Shown here: positions 1 to 8,084 of the stretch, one piece after another
Numbering within the stretch: position 1 is the first letter of the stretch
Layout of the letters: each line of letters begins with the position of its first letter
Translations under genes and position numbers: made by a program
Origin: Martensiomyces pterosporus
Lineage: Eukaryota > Kickxellomycota > Kickxellomycetes > Kickxellales > Kickxellaceae
NCBI GenBank assembly: GCA_025201845.1
Contig: MU604026.1
Coordinates: forward strand, 6,378 to 62,237
Length of the DNA: 55,860 nt
Reading direction: 5' to 3'
The notes under the pieces: generated by a model
The model's database searches: none
What the model saw: the letters and a program-made list of their open reading frames with translations, nothing else
Told to the model about the DNA's origin: nothing

Positions 1-113
1 CCAGAGGCGCTGCTACTATCAACTGGGGTGACAACAAGCTTGACAACGACAAGTTCCCCGAAATCACGCCTGCTCCCATCGAGGTACACATCAAGCAGCC
101 TCTCGGTCTGTGA
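1..113 (+). CDS. NmrA-like NAD(P)-binding protein, 3' end only
   Basis: This is the last 37 codons of a gene cut by the left edge of the window; the first whole codon starts at 3 and the stop is TGA 111-113. The frame is identified by comparison with the complete gene at 744-1652. Bases 1-83 match 1540-1622 with only three differences, one of them amino-acid changing (Asp to Ala). After that the two sequences diverge, and the ends read VHIKQPLGL here against FYVKQALSH there. It is therefore a tandem paralogue of the next gene, presumably the same kind of NmrA/isoflavone-reductase-like dehydrogenase. The sharp switch from about 96% identity to divergence suggests recent duplication or gene conversion. 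Nothing can be said of its N-terminus. Confidence 0.85.
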   Translation, partial: RGAATINWGDNKLDNDKFPEITPAPIEVHIKQPLGL

Positions 114-579
114 ACCCTAGCACTGCATTTCTTTTTGCTATCGCTTGTTTGAGTTTCCTCTATAACGTTTTTGCACTGCTGTATTCATGCTCAGGTATTC
201 TGTAAGACAAGCAAACTGCACAAGTCACAATGTTGCCACAGGCGAATACCCTCTAAGCAACACCCGAAAGGGATTAAGCTGAAGAATGCACATAAACGCT
301 AAAAGTGGTAATCTGCTTAGTAATACAAATGCGACCTAATGGGCTGCGATTGTGGCCAATACGAGCGTTATTGTGCAAATCGCACCATGAATGCCTGCAC
401 ACTTGCGTGGCTCTGTGAGAAAACCCGGCAATGATGCAAACAAAACCTGAAAGCAGGAATACAGTACTCACAATCGATGCTACCTATCGCGCAATAGAAA
501 GGTGAGGAGTACATGGGAGGAGGAAACATGTGAGCGTCGTATGAGCAGAGCGAGCGGTTGAGGTATGAGACTGCTTGCA
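114..579. other. Intergenic, between the NmrA-like paralogues
   Basis: The sequence between the two tandem NmrA-like genes is A/T-rich at first (probable 3' UTR of the upstream copy) and has no convincing reading frame on either strand. It should contain the terminator of the first copy and the promoter of the second. Confidence 0.5.
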
Positions 580-590
580 TATAAAAAGGC
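580..590 (+). promoter_or_regulatory. TATA box of the NmrA-like gene
   Basis: TATAAAAAGGC lies 164 bp before the preferred start codon at 744 and 38 bp before an alternative in-frame ATG at 618. A start site 30-60 bp downstream would place the 618 ATG at or just after the mRNA 5' end, so the leader would carry the CCACCACACAG repeats. Confidence 0.6.
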
Positions 591-659
591 GCCTCGACCT
601 CCATCTCCGACCAGCAAATGTCAACAAACATCATTTCTTTCCCAGCAACAGCACCACAG

Positions 660-692
660 CCACCACACAGCCACCACACAGCCACCACACAG
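660..692 (+). repeat. 11-bp tandem repeat in the leader
   Basis: There are three perfect copies of CCACCACACAG at 660-670, 671-681 and 682-692, with a degenerate copy before them. They fall between the TATA box and the preferred start codon, so they are probably transcribed as 5' UTR. Confidence 0.75.
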
Positions 693-743
693 CCCTCAAC
701 TATACGCTCAACCAAGCTCAGGAGCAGCAAGACTTACACAACC

Positions 744-1652
744 ATGTCCCCTGCCATCAAGAACATCGCATTCGTTGGCGCTACCGGCGAGCTTGGCGTT
801 TTCTTTGTCGACGAATTCCAGAAGAGCGGCACCGAGTTCAATGTCACTGTCCTTACGCGCAAGCAGAGCGAGGCCAAGACCAAGGATCAATTTGCCAACA
901 AACCTCAGTTCACCGTTCGCGGCGTCGACTACGCTGATGAACTCAGCCTTGTCGATGCTCTGACGGGGCAGGACGCCGTTCTCTCCACTATCGCCGGGGA
1001 AGCCCTTCTGAGCCAAATTGACATCGCCAGAGCTGCTGAGAAGGCCGGCGTCAAGTACTTTATCCCTTCGGGATTCGGCTCGGATATCAACCACCCCGGG
1101 AACAAGGACGTCACACTTTTTGCCCCCAAGCGAGCCGTGCAGAAGGCTCTTCATGAGACCAGCCTTGGGTATGTGATTGTTTCAACTGGATTCTTCGTCG
1201 ACCATGCCATCGACCCTTCGTTTGGCTGGGATCTGGCGAGCCACAAAGTCAACATTGTTGGAGATGGCACGGCCAGAAACACATACACTGCGCGCAGTGA
1301 TGTGGCCAAGTACACTATTGCTGCGCTGAAGCGGGTGGAGGAGTTGAGGAACAAGGACTTGCGCATTGGGTCATACCACCTGTCCACCAATGATCTGGTC
1401 GAGATTATTAACAAGCTGTCCGGATCGCAGCTCGCTGTTACGCATACCCCTGTCGAGGAGGTCGAGGCTATTGTTGCAAAGGACAAGCAGGAGAGTGGCG
1501 GCTGGAACACTGTTCTTCCACAGCTGTCTCTGGTGCTTGCCAGAGGCGATGCTACTATCAACTGGGGTGACAACAAGCTTGACAACGACAAGTTCCCCGA
1601 GATCACGCCTGCTCCCATTGAGTTTTATGTTAAGCAGGCCCTGAGCCACTAG
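744..1652 (+). CDS. NmrA/isoflavone-reductase-like NAD(P)-binding protein
   Basis: A single-exon gene of 302 residues. The N-terminus IAFVGATGELGVFF is a Rossmann beta-alpha-beta with the GATGxxG pattern of the NmrA-like/isoflavone reductase branch of atypical short-chain dehydrogenases. Family members bind NAD(P)(H) and act either as small-molecule reductases or as redox sensors; the substrate cannot be deduced. Length is normal for the family (about 300). The ATG at 744 was chosen because the Rossmann strand starts eight residues later. An in-frame ATG at 618 would add 42 low-complexity residues encoded by the CCACCACACAG repeats and is less likely. The partial gene at 1-113 is a tandem paralogue. 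The sequence is probably cytosolic, with no signal peptide or membrane segment. Confidence 0.85.
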   Translation: MSPAIKNIAFVGATGELGVFFVDEFQKSGTEFNVTVLTRKQSEAKTKDQFANKPQFTVRGVDYADELSLVDALTGQDAVLSTIAGEALLSQIDIARAAEKAGVKYFIPSGFGSDINHPGNKDVTLFAPKRAVQKALHETSLGYVIVSTGFFVDHAIDPSFGWDLASHKVNIVGDGTARNTYTARSDVAKYTIAALKRVEELRNKDLRIGSYHLSTNDLVEIINKLSGSQLAVTHTPVEEVEAIVAKDKQESGGWNTVLPQLSLVLARGDATINWGDNKLDNDKFPEITPAPIEFYVKQALSH

Positions 1653-1806
1653 CTTTCACACTATTGACTCCTTTTGCATGCTACTATCCAACATGGCACG
1701 GCAAACACGCGATATGCTCTACCATAGTAACACATTGGAGTGCCGCTTTTTTTTCATTCAGGCAGACCGGCATCTTGTATTGGGCAAGTAAGCAGGTTTA
1801 GAATAA

Positions 1807-2184
1807 TCATAAGGCAATGGCGGTGGCCATGCACAGGGCAGCCACTATAGCTGAAAACATGGCGAAGCTGTCCGCTGCTCTATGGGTGCTGCTGCCGTTG
1901 TGATAGCTTGACAGCTCAGCTGCAATCTGGTTGTCCTGGTGGCTGTTGATCCCTTTGGCAACATCGGAAATTATCGACAGTGCATTTGTCCCTGCTTGGT
2001 CGGCGATGCTCGCAAACACTGGTGCGGCGCTGTCGACAATGTGTTCTGCTACGCTCTGCACTGGCTTGAGCCCCTCCTGCACATTTGACACAAAGTCCTG
2101 CACCAAGTCTCCGTGGACATGTCCTGTATGAAGAAGGCCCAGTGAAAGAAGCTGCACGGCCACTGTTTTGGTATGCATCCGCAT
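1807..2184 (-). CDS. Small secreted protein, probably GPI-anchored
   Basis: 125 residues, no recognised family. The N-terminus (MRMHTKTVAVQLLSLGLL, then HTGHVHG) looks like a signal peptide. The C-terminus ends in a hydrophobic stretch with no polar residues after it (FAMFSAIVAALCMATAIAL), preceded by small polar residues, which is the layout of a GPI-attachment signal. The middle is a helical, Ala/Val-rich segment of about 75 residues with one NGS glycosylation site. The start at 2184 was preferred over an upstream in-frame ATG at 2352 because the signal peptide begins there and the DNA just upstream is a pyrimidine-rich leader on the coding strand. It is convergent with the NmrA-like gene. 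The function is unknown; a cell-surface role is inferred only from the two terminal signals. Confidence 0.6.
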   Translation of the reverse strand: MRMHTKTVAVQLLSLGLLHTGHVHGDLVQDFVSNVQEGLKPVQSVAEHIVDSAAPVFASIADQAGTNALSIISDVAKGINSHQDNQIAAELSSYHNGSSTHRAADSFAMFSAIVAALCMATAIAL

Positions 2185-2635
2185 TTGCACTGTAATAAGC
2201 TGAAATGTGTTGAAGGAAAGTAGGTGAGCAGAAGAGAGAAGAGAGGATACGATAGGAGCCTTGCTGAGATTATTAGCGCCGCGGTTCTCATATCTGTGCC
2301 GGGTTTGGGTGCTGGGGGCACTACAGGCGAGCAATTGCACTCTCGTCCTCATGCTCGCAGCCTTTTTTCACCGAGATAGCCTGGGAACGCCACCATTTCT
2401 AAACGACAAAGACAGTATAGCAACCGCCATTGTGTGGAAATACACCAACCAGGTCTGGACATATACAACCAGGCGATTCCCACAAGATAAATGAGGGCCG
2501 ATCTACGCATATCAGCGATTTCTGGCATTCCCGTGCTCCAGCAAATAAACAAAACGCACACTTCTTTGCACTTGCTAAACCTTTTCGCGACACTGCAACA
2601 CACACTTCTTGAGCTCTTAAAGCTCGGTACAACGC
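2185..2635. promoter_or_regulatory. Divergent promoter region, GPI-type gene / RIC8
   Basis: 450 bp separate the start codons of the minus-strand surface protein and RIC8. The side next to 2184 is purine-rich on the plus strand, that is, a CT-rich leader for the minus-strand gene. No clear TATA box was seen for RIC8. Confidence 0.5.
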
Positions 2636-4258
2636 ATGGCAGATTACTTTGACCTTGTGGGTGAACAGGATGGCGCCCTCCACCCAAGCGACATAGAACA
2701 AGGGCTAGTAACAGCGACAATCAACATATCGGCCCATGTCAGCCAAAGGAAAGCATGCACATCAGTCCTGCTAAGGCGGTTTGTGTATGCAGATACGGAC
2801 CGGTGTACACCCAAGGCGACAAATCTAGCTCTGGGCCTGCTCAAAGTATTTGGTCGGCACATGAGTGCCGGCGACGAGATGGCAACCAAAGAAGCCATCC
2901 ATGGTCTGCTCCAGCTGGCACTGGCGATGCATCAACGGGGACAGGGGGACAGCCAGGCGAGTGACTGTGTGAATGCCTGCAACGAGGCACTCACATGTGT
3001 GGCAAACGCCATGCTGATCGAGCCAAAGTCCAAGGCGCTTTTCGCGGAGACTAGCGGGTTTGAAACCATAGCGGCAATATTGGGCAGTGCTTCCGAGTCT
3101 GCGACATCAGTGCTTCTATGCGGCAGATGTCTGTTTCTTTCCCTAACCACTGCCGATGGCGCCAGACACTGCGTGGAGGACTTGGAGCTGCAGAACACGC
3201 TTGCTCGCGCGACTAGAAAGTGCTTGAGCGTGGCTGGTAACAAACAAGCAGCAGGGGAGCGGTTCACGCCATTACAGGTGATGGACGAGCTATTCAAGGC
3301 GGCAATGAGCCTGACGGTTTACTTCCAGCGCAGCATACATAAGCAGCAGAATGCGGACGCGGCTGACCCCAGCAGCCAAACCTCTGACGATTCGTTGCCA
3401 CCTGAGCACGCCGTACAGTTCTTGGAATTACTACAAGCGTCGCTTGACACGTTGATGGCTCTCCCGTTGGCCCAGAACCACCTCTCGAGTCCAGCCAAAC
3501 AGGCGATCAGCATCCTGCTCAACTTCTCGACACAGGACCCTCCGTCGATAAAGAACGCCTGGTTTCCCATTGGAGACAAATGGAAGCACTCCGACTGCAT
3601 CCTAAGCACGCTCGTGGCGCTTGTCAACTGCGCCGTCTCCACCGACACAAACGTGGCCGATATCGTTGATAGCTACCAGGCTGAGCTTGCGCCTCTTGCG
3701 CTAGTGCTTGTTCGGCTCATGGTCGAAACCCCAGATATCCGCGACCGCGCATTCAAAGTCATTTACCCCGAAGGTGCAGACTACACGCAGCTGCCTGAGG
3801 ACCGTCCAGGCATATCGGCCAAGCTTGTCAAGGTGATGAAGCTGCCGCAGGGAGGCATGTTGCCTGGAGCCATTGGCGACCTTCTGTATGTGCTCTGGGG
3901 CCAGGACGCGAAGCAGTTCATCATGGCTGTAGGCTACGGTAATGCTGCCGGATACATGCTTGCGCGCGGAATCGAGATCCCGTCGGATGTGATGAAGCAG
4001 GCGAAGGAAAAGATGGACGAGCGGCTGGTTGACCCCGTTACCGGCCGCTACTTGACTGAAGATGATGTTGCGAAGGAGCTGGCGAATATGACGGATGAGG
4101 AGAAGGAGCGCGAGGCAGAGCGGCTGTTTGTCCTGTTTGAGCGACTGAATAAGACGGGTATCATCAAGGCAGAGAACCCGATAAGGGCTGCATACCAGAG
4201 CGGGAAATTCGAAGAAATTCAAGACAGCTCCGACAGCAAAGCCGACAGCAACAAGTAA
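2636..4258 (+). CDS. RIC8: Ric8/synembryn-type G-protein alpha chaperone and GEF
   Basis: 540 residues in one exon. Ric8 proteins are non-receptor guanine-nucleotide exchange factors and folding chaperones for G-alpha subunits, acting in the cytosol and at the membrane. The identification rests on overall length, an all-helical armadillo-like sequence, and the C-terminal block. That block includes the LVKVMKLPQGGMLPG segment, a conserved GQDAKQFIMAVGYGNAAGY stretch, and the acidic helix EEKEREAERLFVLFERLNK leading to a short NPI motif, as in filamentous-fungal Ric8 proteins. Two acidic or Ser-rich tracts (around residues 240-260 and the last 15 residues) could be phosphorylated; animal Ric-8 is activated by CK2 sites, but the exact equivalents are not evident. 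It is convergent with CDC37, with 119 bp between the stop codons. Confidence 0.85.
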   Translation: MADYFDLVGEQDGALHPSDIEQGLVTATINISAHVSQRKACTSVLLRRFVYADTDRCTPKATNLALGLLKVFGRHMSAGDEMATKEAIHGLLQLALAMHQRGQGDSQASDCVNACNEALTCVANAMLIEPKSKALFAETSGFETIAAILGSASESATSVLLCGRCLFLSLTTADGARHCVEDLELQNTLARATRKCLSVAGNKQAAGERFTPLQVMDELFKAAMSLTVYFQRSIHKQQNADAADPSSQTSDDSLPPEHAVQFLELLQASLDTLMALPLAQNHLSSPAKQAISILLNFSTQDPPSIKNAWFPIGDKWKHSDCILSTLVALVNCAVSTDTNVADIVDSYQAELAPLALVLVRLMVETPDIRDRAFKVIYPEGADYTQLPEDRPGISAKLVKVMKLPQGGMLPGAIGDLLYVLWGQDAKQFIMAVGYGNAAGYMLARGIEIPSDVMKQAKEKMDERLVDPVTGRYLTEDDVAKELANMTDEEKEREAERLFVLFERLNKTGIIKAENPIRAAYQSGKFEEIQDSSDSKADSNK

Positions 4259-4377
4259 ACAAAATACGTAGTGTTTCGGCATGCAAGTTTTGTGAGTATA
4301 TTTTCTTTAATATGTGCTGCTGCTGAACTTGCCATCAAGCGGCGAATCGCCTGCCTGCAAAAAGGAAAAGTGGACAG

Positions 4378-5811
4378 TTATGAGGAAGCTGCCTGCTCGC
4401 CCTCTTGCTCGTTGGGATCAACTACAATCTCACCGTCAATAACGAGGAAGTCGCCCTCGCCGCAGATTCCAAGCAGGCGCTCGGCCTCAGACCCCGGAAT
4501 AGTCGCGAGAACCTCGTTCACAGCCTCCAGAGTCCCTTCCCTAAGTGCGCTCTGGAAGTCAGCAGGAAGCTCGCTGAACAGCCTGATGCGCTCAGGATCC
4601 TCGTCCTTGTTGTTTTCGTCAGGAACAGAGATCCTAATTGGGGCATTAGGGTCATCACACTGGAGCTGGATGGACTCGATTTCAGGCTCGTCGGACTGGG
4701 CGCTCTCGCTCTTGATGACCTTGCACCGCTCAACAATATGCTTGTAGCGCGAGTCCACATCGTTGTTGAACATGTCCTGAGCTCTCCCCTTGACTGCCAT
4801 GCGATCAAAGAAGATGCGCACACCCGAGCCACCCATGGTGAGGATGTACGTGAGGATCAGCGACTGGTGCACATACTGCCTAGCCAGCTTGGTCTTTCCC
4901 TCGAGCTCCAGCGTGAATGCATGACCGAGAATCTGGTCTGCCTTCTTCTCGCTGACAATCGACAGGTGGTCGGAGATGTAGCTGTACGAGTCCGACATGC
5001 TAGTGAGCGAGGCAAACGCCTTGCTATCGGCATCGAGCTTCAATCTGCCGTCCTCATCAACATCGTCGTCACCCTCGACATCAGCAGCACCTGCCTTGTC
5101 ATCGCTGAATTTTCCGACGCTTCCAGGGTTCAGAACCTCATCGGTAGTGACCGTGTGCTTCTCCGTGCGTGTTGCTGCGTTGCTCTTGGATGCAGAGCTT
5201 GAGGAGCCTGTGCTTTTACTCACAAACGACCTATCGAAGCCAGTGTGCGAGATCGAGTCCGGCGAGATATGCTTTGCCTCCTCGCGCTTCACCTCCTCCA
5301 GTTCCCTCTCTGCGTCCTTCAGGCTCCCATTCAACTTCTCGATATGCGCATCCAGCTGCGTCACAAGCAACTTGCGCTTCTCCTCAGTCGACTCCTGCTT
5401 GGCCGACTCCTTCAGCAGATCGTCGCTGATGCGAGCCTTGAGGGCATCCATCATCTCGTCTTCCGTGGGCTGCTCAGGCAGCTTGCCCTCGCTTGTCACC
5501 TCGTCGCGCTTCTCCTTGGCCCTGTGCGCAGCCTCGACATCCTTCTCCCACTGCGCGACAATGTCCTTCATCTGGGGCTCGTCGGCTCCGGTTATTTGTG
5601 TGCGCAGGGCGGTGATGCGCTCGATCAGGTCCTTGTTCATGGGAATCAAGGCCTCGATGCGCTCGCGGCGTAGACGGCGGGCTTCGCGTTCCTCACGGAT
5701 TTTGCGTTGGCGCAGACGGATGAAGGTGTTGCGCTCGATGTTTGGGTGCACCTCGACGTCGGAGTCGTCGGAGAGCTCGAGGTTGTCCCACTTGCTGTAG
5801 TCGATTGGCAT
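4378..5811 (-). CDS. CDC37: Hsp90 co-chaperone Cdc37
   Basis: 477 residues, intronless. Cdc37 loads protein kinases onto Hsp90. The hallmark N-terminus is intact: MPIDYSKWDNLELSDDSD, with Ser14 in the same acidic context as the conserved CK2 phosphorylation site (Ser13 in man, Ser14 in yeast). A highly charged coiled coil follows (about residues 30-190). After a Ser-rich, acidic linker (about 195-265) comes the Hsp90-binding domain (about 275-400), with the ILGHAFTLELEGKTKLARQY segment, and then an acidic C-terminal domain. The length is close to yeast Cdc37 (506) and longer than human (378). The ATG at 5811 directly begins the family signature, so the start is secure. Confidence 0.95.
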   Translation of the reverse strand: MPIDYSKWDNLELSDDSDVEVHPNIERNTFIRLRQRKIREEREARRLRRERIEALIPMNKDLIERITALRTQITGADEPQMKDIVAQWEKDVEAAHRAKEKRDEVTSEGKLPEQPTEDEMMDALKARISDDLLKESAKQESTEEKRKLLVTQLDAHIEKLNGSLKDAERELEEVKREEAKHISPDSISHTGFDRSFVSKSTGSSSSASKSNAATRTEKHTVTTDEVLNPGSVGKFSDDKAGAADVEGDDDVDEDGRLKLDADSKAFASLTSMSDSYSYISDHLSIVSEKKADQILGHAFTLELEGKTKLARQYVHQSLILTYILTMGGSGVRIFFDRMAVKGRAQDMFNNDVDSRYKHIVERCKVIKSESAQSDEPEIESIQLQCDDPNAPIRISVPDENNKDEDPERIRLFSELPADFQSALREGTLEAVNEVLATIPGSEAERLLGICGEGDFLVIDGEIVVDPNEQEGEQAASS

Positions 5812-6709
5812 GGTTTGTTTGCTGGTGCCTGTTGGCAGGTGTCAGATGAGCAAGGCCAGAAATGAACTGAAGCAAAACAAAAAGGATGTGAATTGAATGA
5901 GGCTGGAGAGAGATTTGGTGTTTGCGGCGGTGCGTGCTGGCGCTTTGGTATTGGGGACGTGGCGACGGTGCAGCAGCCAGCATGCACGGTTTCTTGCACC
6001 GTCGCCCTGTTCCACGCTATTCCAGCTCAGCGTGGCTCGCGGCTCGAGCAGGTCGGCCCGGCTCGCTGTTTTTCCTTTGTCCGAACTCCTTCCCGACGTC
6101 AGTAGCATGTCATATTGGATCACCCAGCGTTATTTTTAGAGCGAGCAGTGTGTGGGCAGCAGCAAGCGCCAAGCCGCTCTTTCCCGCTGCACCCTGCCAT
6201 CATGCATGAGGCTGTTGAACTATGAGCCCCTCTGCGGTGCTCCTTCGATAAGGATGAGTGCCTGCGGCTCTTGGAGAGCAAGCCAACACACCCTCTCTGC
6301 ACACAGCTGCCATGCCCCCACTGCGCTACTCAGATCCAGCTGCCAGCTGCCAGCTCACACAGCACATCGCCCCCAAGCGGTGGGAACTCGGGGGTGGGGT
6401 GCAAGGTGAACAATGAGGCGCTTGCTCTTGAAAGGCTGCAGTCAGGTGCACCAATGATTTTTGGAAGCGAACAATGAGACGGGTGACACGCCGTGGAACA
6501 AAAAGAAAAAAGAAAAGAAAATGCGTGCGGACATGCCCTCTTTCTCCGACAATACGTTGTATAGTGAGGGCACATTGCGCTTACTCCTCGCCGCCTCTTT
6601 CTCTCCTCCAAAAATTTTGCTTCTCTTTCTCACCCGTTCTTTTCTACACCTACACATCTCATCAGCATACAACAGCGACATCTAGGGGATAAGCTCAACA
6701 AGTGCCAAT
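5812..6709. other. Intergenic, upstream of CDC37 and of the candidate micropeptide
   Basis: 900 bp without a convincing protein gene. The end near 5812 should hold the CDC37 promoter. From about 6586 to 6655 the plus strand is strongly CT-rich, like the leaders of real genes elsewhere in the window, and this leads into the small frame at 6710. A TATAG sequence at about 6556 could serve as a weak TATA element. Confidence 0.45.
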
Positions 6710-6793
6710 ATGATCGTTGTTCTGTTCGTCGTCTCCATATCGGTCGTGGCCGTCGTCGCTGGCACTCTCATTAAGATCGCCACCGTGGGCTAG
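6710..6793 (+). CDS. Candidate 27-residue membrane micropeptide
   Basis: An ATG at 6710 opens a 27-codon frame ending in TAG at 6791. The peptide, MIVVLFVVSISVVAVVAG followed by TLIKIATVG, is almost entirely beta-branched and aliphatic, so it would form one transmembrane helix with a single Lys near its C-terminal end. It directly follows a CT-rich stretch resembling a fungal 5' leader, and no frame in the surrounding 2 kb is better. No consensus splice donor occurs inside or just after it, so it would be a complete gene rather than a first exon. I do not recognise a homologue. Yeast has comparably small single-span proteins (for example the 40-residue ATPase regulators Pmp1/Pmp2), but no sequence similarity is claimed. 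Chance occurrence is quite possible. Confidence 0.35.
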   Translation: MIVVLFVVSISVVAVVAGTLIKIATVG

Positions 6794-8084
6794 ATACATG
6801 CTGTTCCATCAAGCACTGCAAATTCTTTACCAGATGTAAAGCACCCGCGGTGCTCTGCTGCCGCCTTGTACATTTTTGCTCTGCTTCCCTCTGTGCGCAC
6901 ACTGGCACGCTGAAGCTCCCACCGGCCACTACCTTATTTATTCTTTTGTGAGCTGGTCGAACCCCTTGCCTTGGCTTGAGGATTTCTGACTGCAAACGCC
7001 CACTCACATCGTCGATACATGCTAAGCGCGAAAGCCCCCCCCCCAGATACCCAGCGCTCTCGGCCTTCTTTCTGTACACTCCTTTTTATTCTTTATCGTT
7101 TAAATATCAAGTCCATTCTATTATTGCCATGCACGATGTGCGTCACATTTTTTTGCCAATGCTGGTCTGGTCCATGCAAGAGAGGATTGCAAGAGAGGAT
7201 TGCAAGGCGCCATGTGGTCAAGAGTCCGCGCTCAGGACTGCATCCACAAAAAGAGAAAACCGGTTTCTACCTCACGATTTGGCTTGCCTTCGATCAAGTG
7301 TTACAAGGCAGAAAAGATAGCACTAGCCTGTGGAGAACACTCTGCGTCTCTTGTTCTCTCAGTGCCGCTGCAACACTTCATGCACACAACTGCTGCCTCT
7401 CTTGTTCCTCGCGATGACAGGAAATGGCATCAAGCCACTTCACGCATATGCACCGTCCTGCTCCTGTCCCGAATATAAGCGGTGAGGCGTTTGGAAAGCG
7501 CTGCGGACGGCCACGAACGAGCGCCAGCCAGAGCACTCTCAACAGGCCCCCCTCCGCGGCATTTGTGGCAAGAGATTCGCCGCTGCACAGCTGCACCGCA
7601 CCATAGATAGCTGCAGCCGTGTGGTGTGTGCAGAGACAGGCTCTCTTCGACTCTATCTCTCAGGCATCTAGCTCGGCGATCTGCCGCTCACCCCGCTGAG
7701 CTGCTGGCCGGCTTGTGCAAGAGCCCTGCAAGCCACCCTAACGAGCATGCAGGCATGCCCAGAATAGGCAATAATTTAGTAGCTGTCTTTGTCGTTGCTA
7801 AACTTTGTGGATTCCTCTGAAGTTAGCCTCACCTTCTTTTATGTGCTGCCAGCCTCCATTCTTGCTCGCCACCGTCTCTTCTATACTCATCCTCTGCTGT
7901 TTTTGACTATCTGCCTTCCTCTGTGCGTGAAAGCCCGCGGTTCTTTTTACATAAGACGTTTGTCTGTTTTGTTTCGCTTGCTTCTTTTGTACTACTTTCC
8001 CTCTTCAGTAACTTCCAGGTCTGTGGATAAAGCCAGCCATCGTATACATACAAGCACTGTTGCTTTGTGACTGCCATTTCCGAC
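6794..8084. other. Intergenic, upstream of the Tudor-methylase gene
   Basis: 1.3 kb with no supported gene. The plus strand becomes progressively CT-rich towards 8085 (about 7830-8010), consistent with the promoter and leader of the large gene. The region includes the short repeat at 7176-7206. Confidence 0.45.
7176..7206 (+). repeat. 13-bp tandem repeat
   Basis: Two perfect copies of GCAAGAGAGGATT (7176-7188 and 7189-7201) are followed by a partial third copy, in non-coding DNA. Confidence 0.75.

Noticed and set aside
618..743. N-terminal extension of the NmrA-like protein from the ATG at 618
   Set aside because: The extension is encoded by leader repeats, lies just after the probable transcription start, and precedes a canonical start for the Rossmann fold.
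4997..5800. 267-codon plus-strand frame opposite CDC37
   Set aside because: Ser/Arg/Leu-rich antisense shadow of the charged Cdc37 coiled coil.
8067..8084. Six-codon N-terminal extension of the Tudor-methylase
   Set aside because: It would begin with GTG; the first ATG in frame is at 8085.
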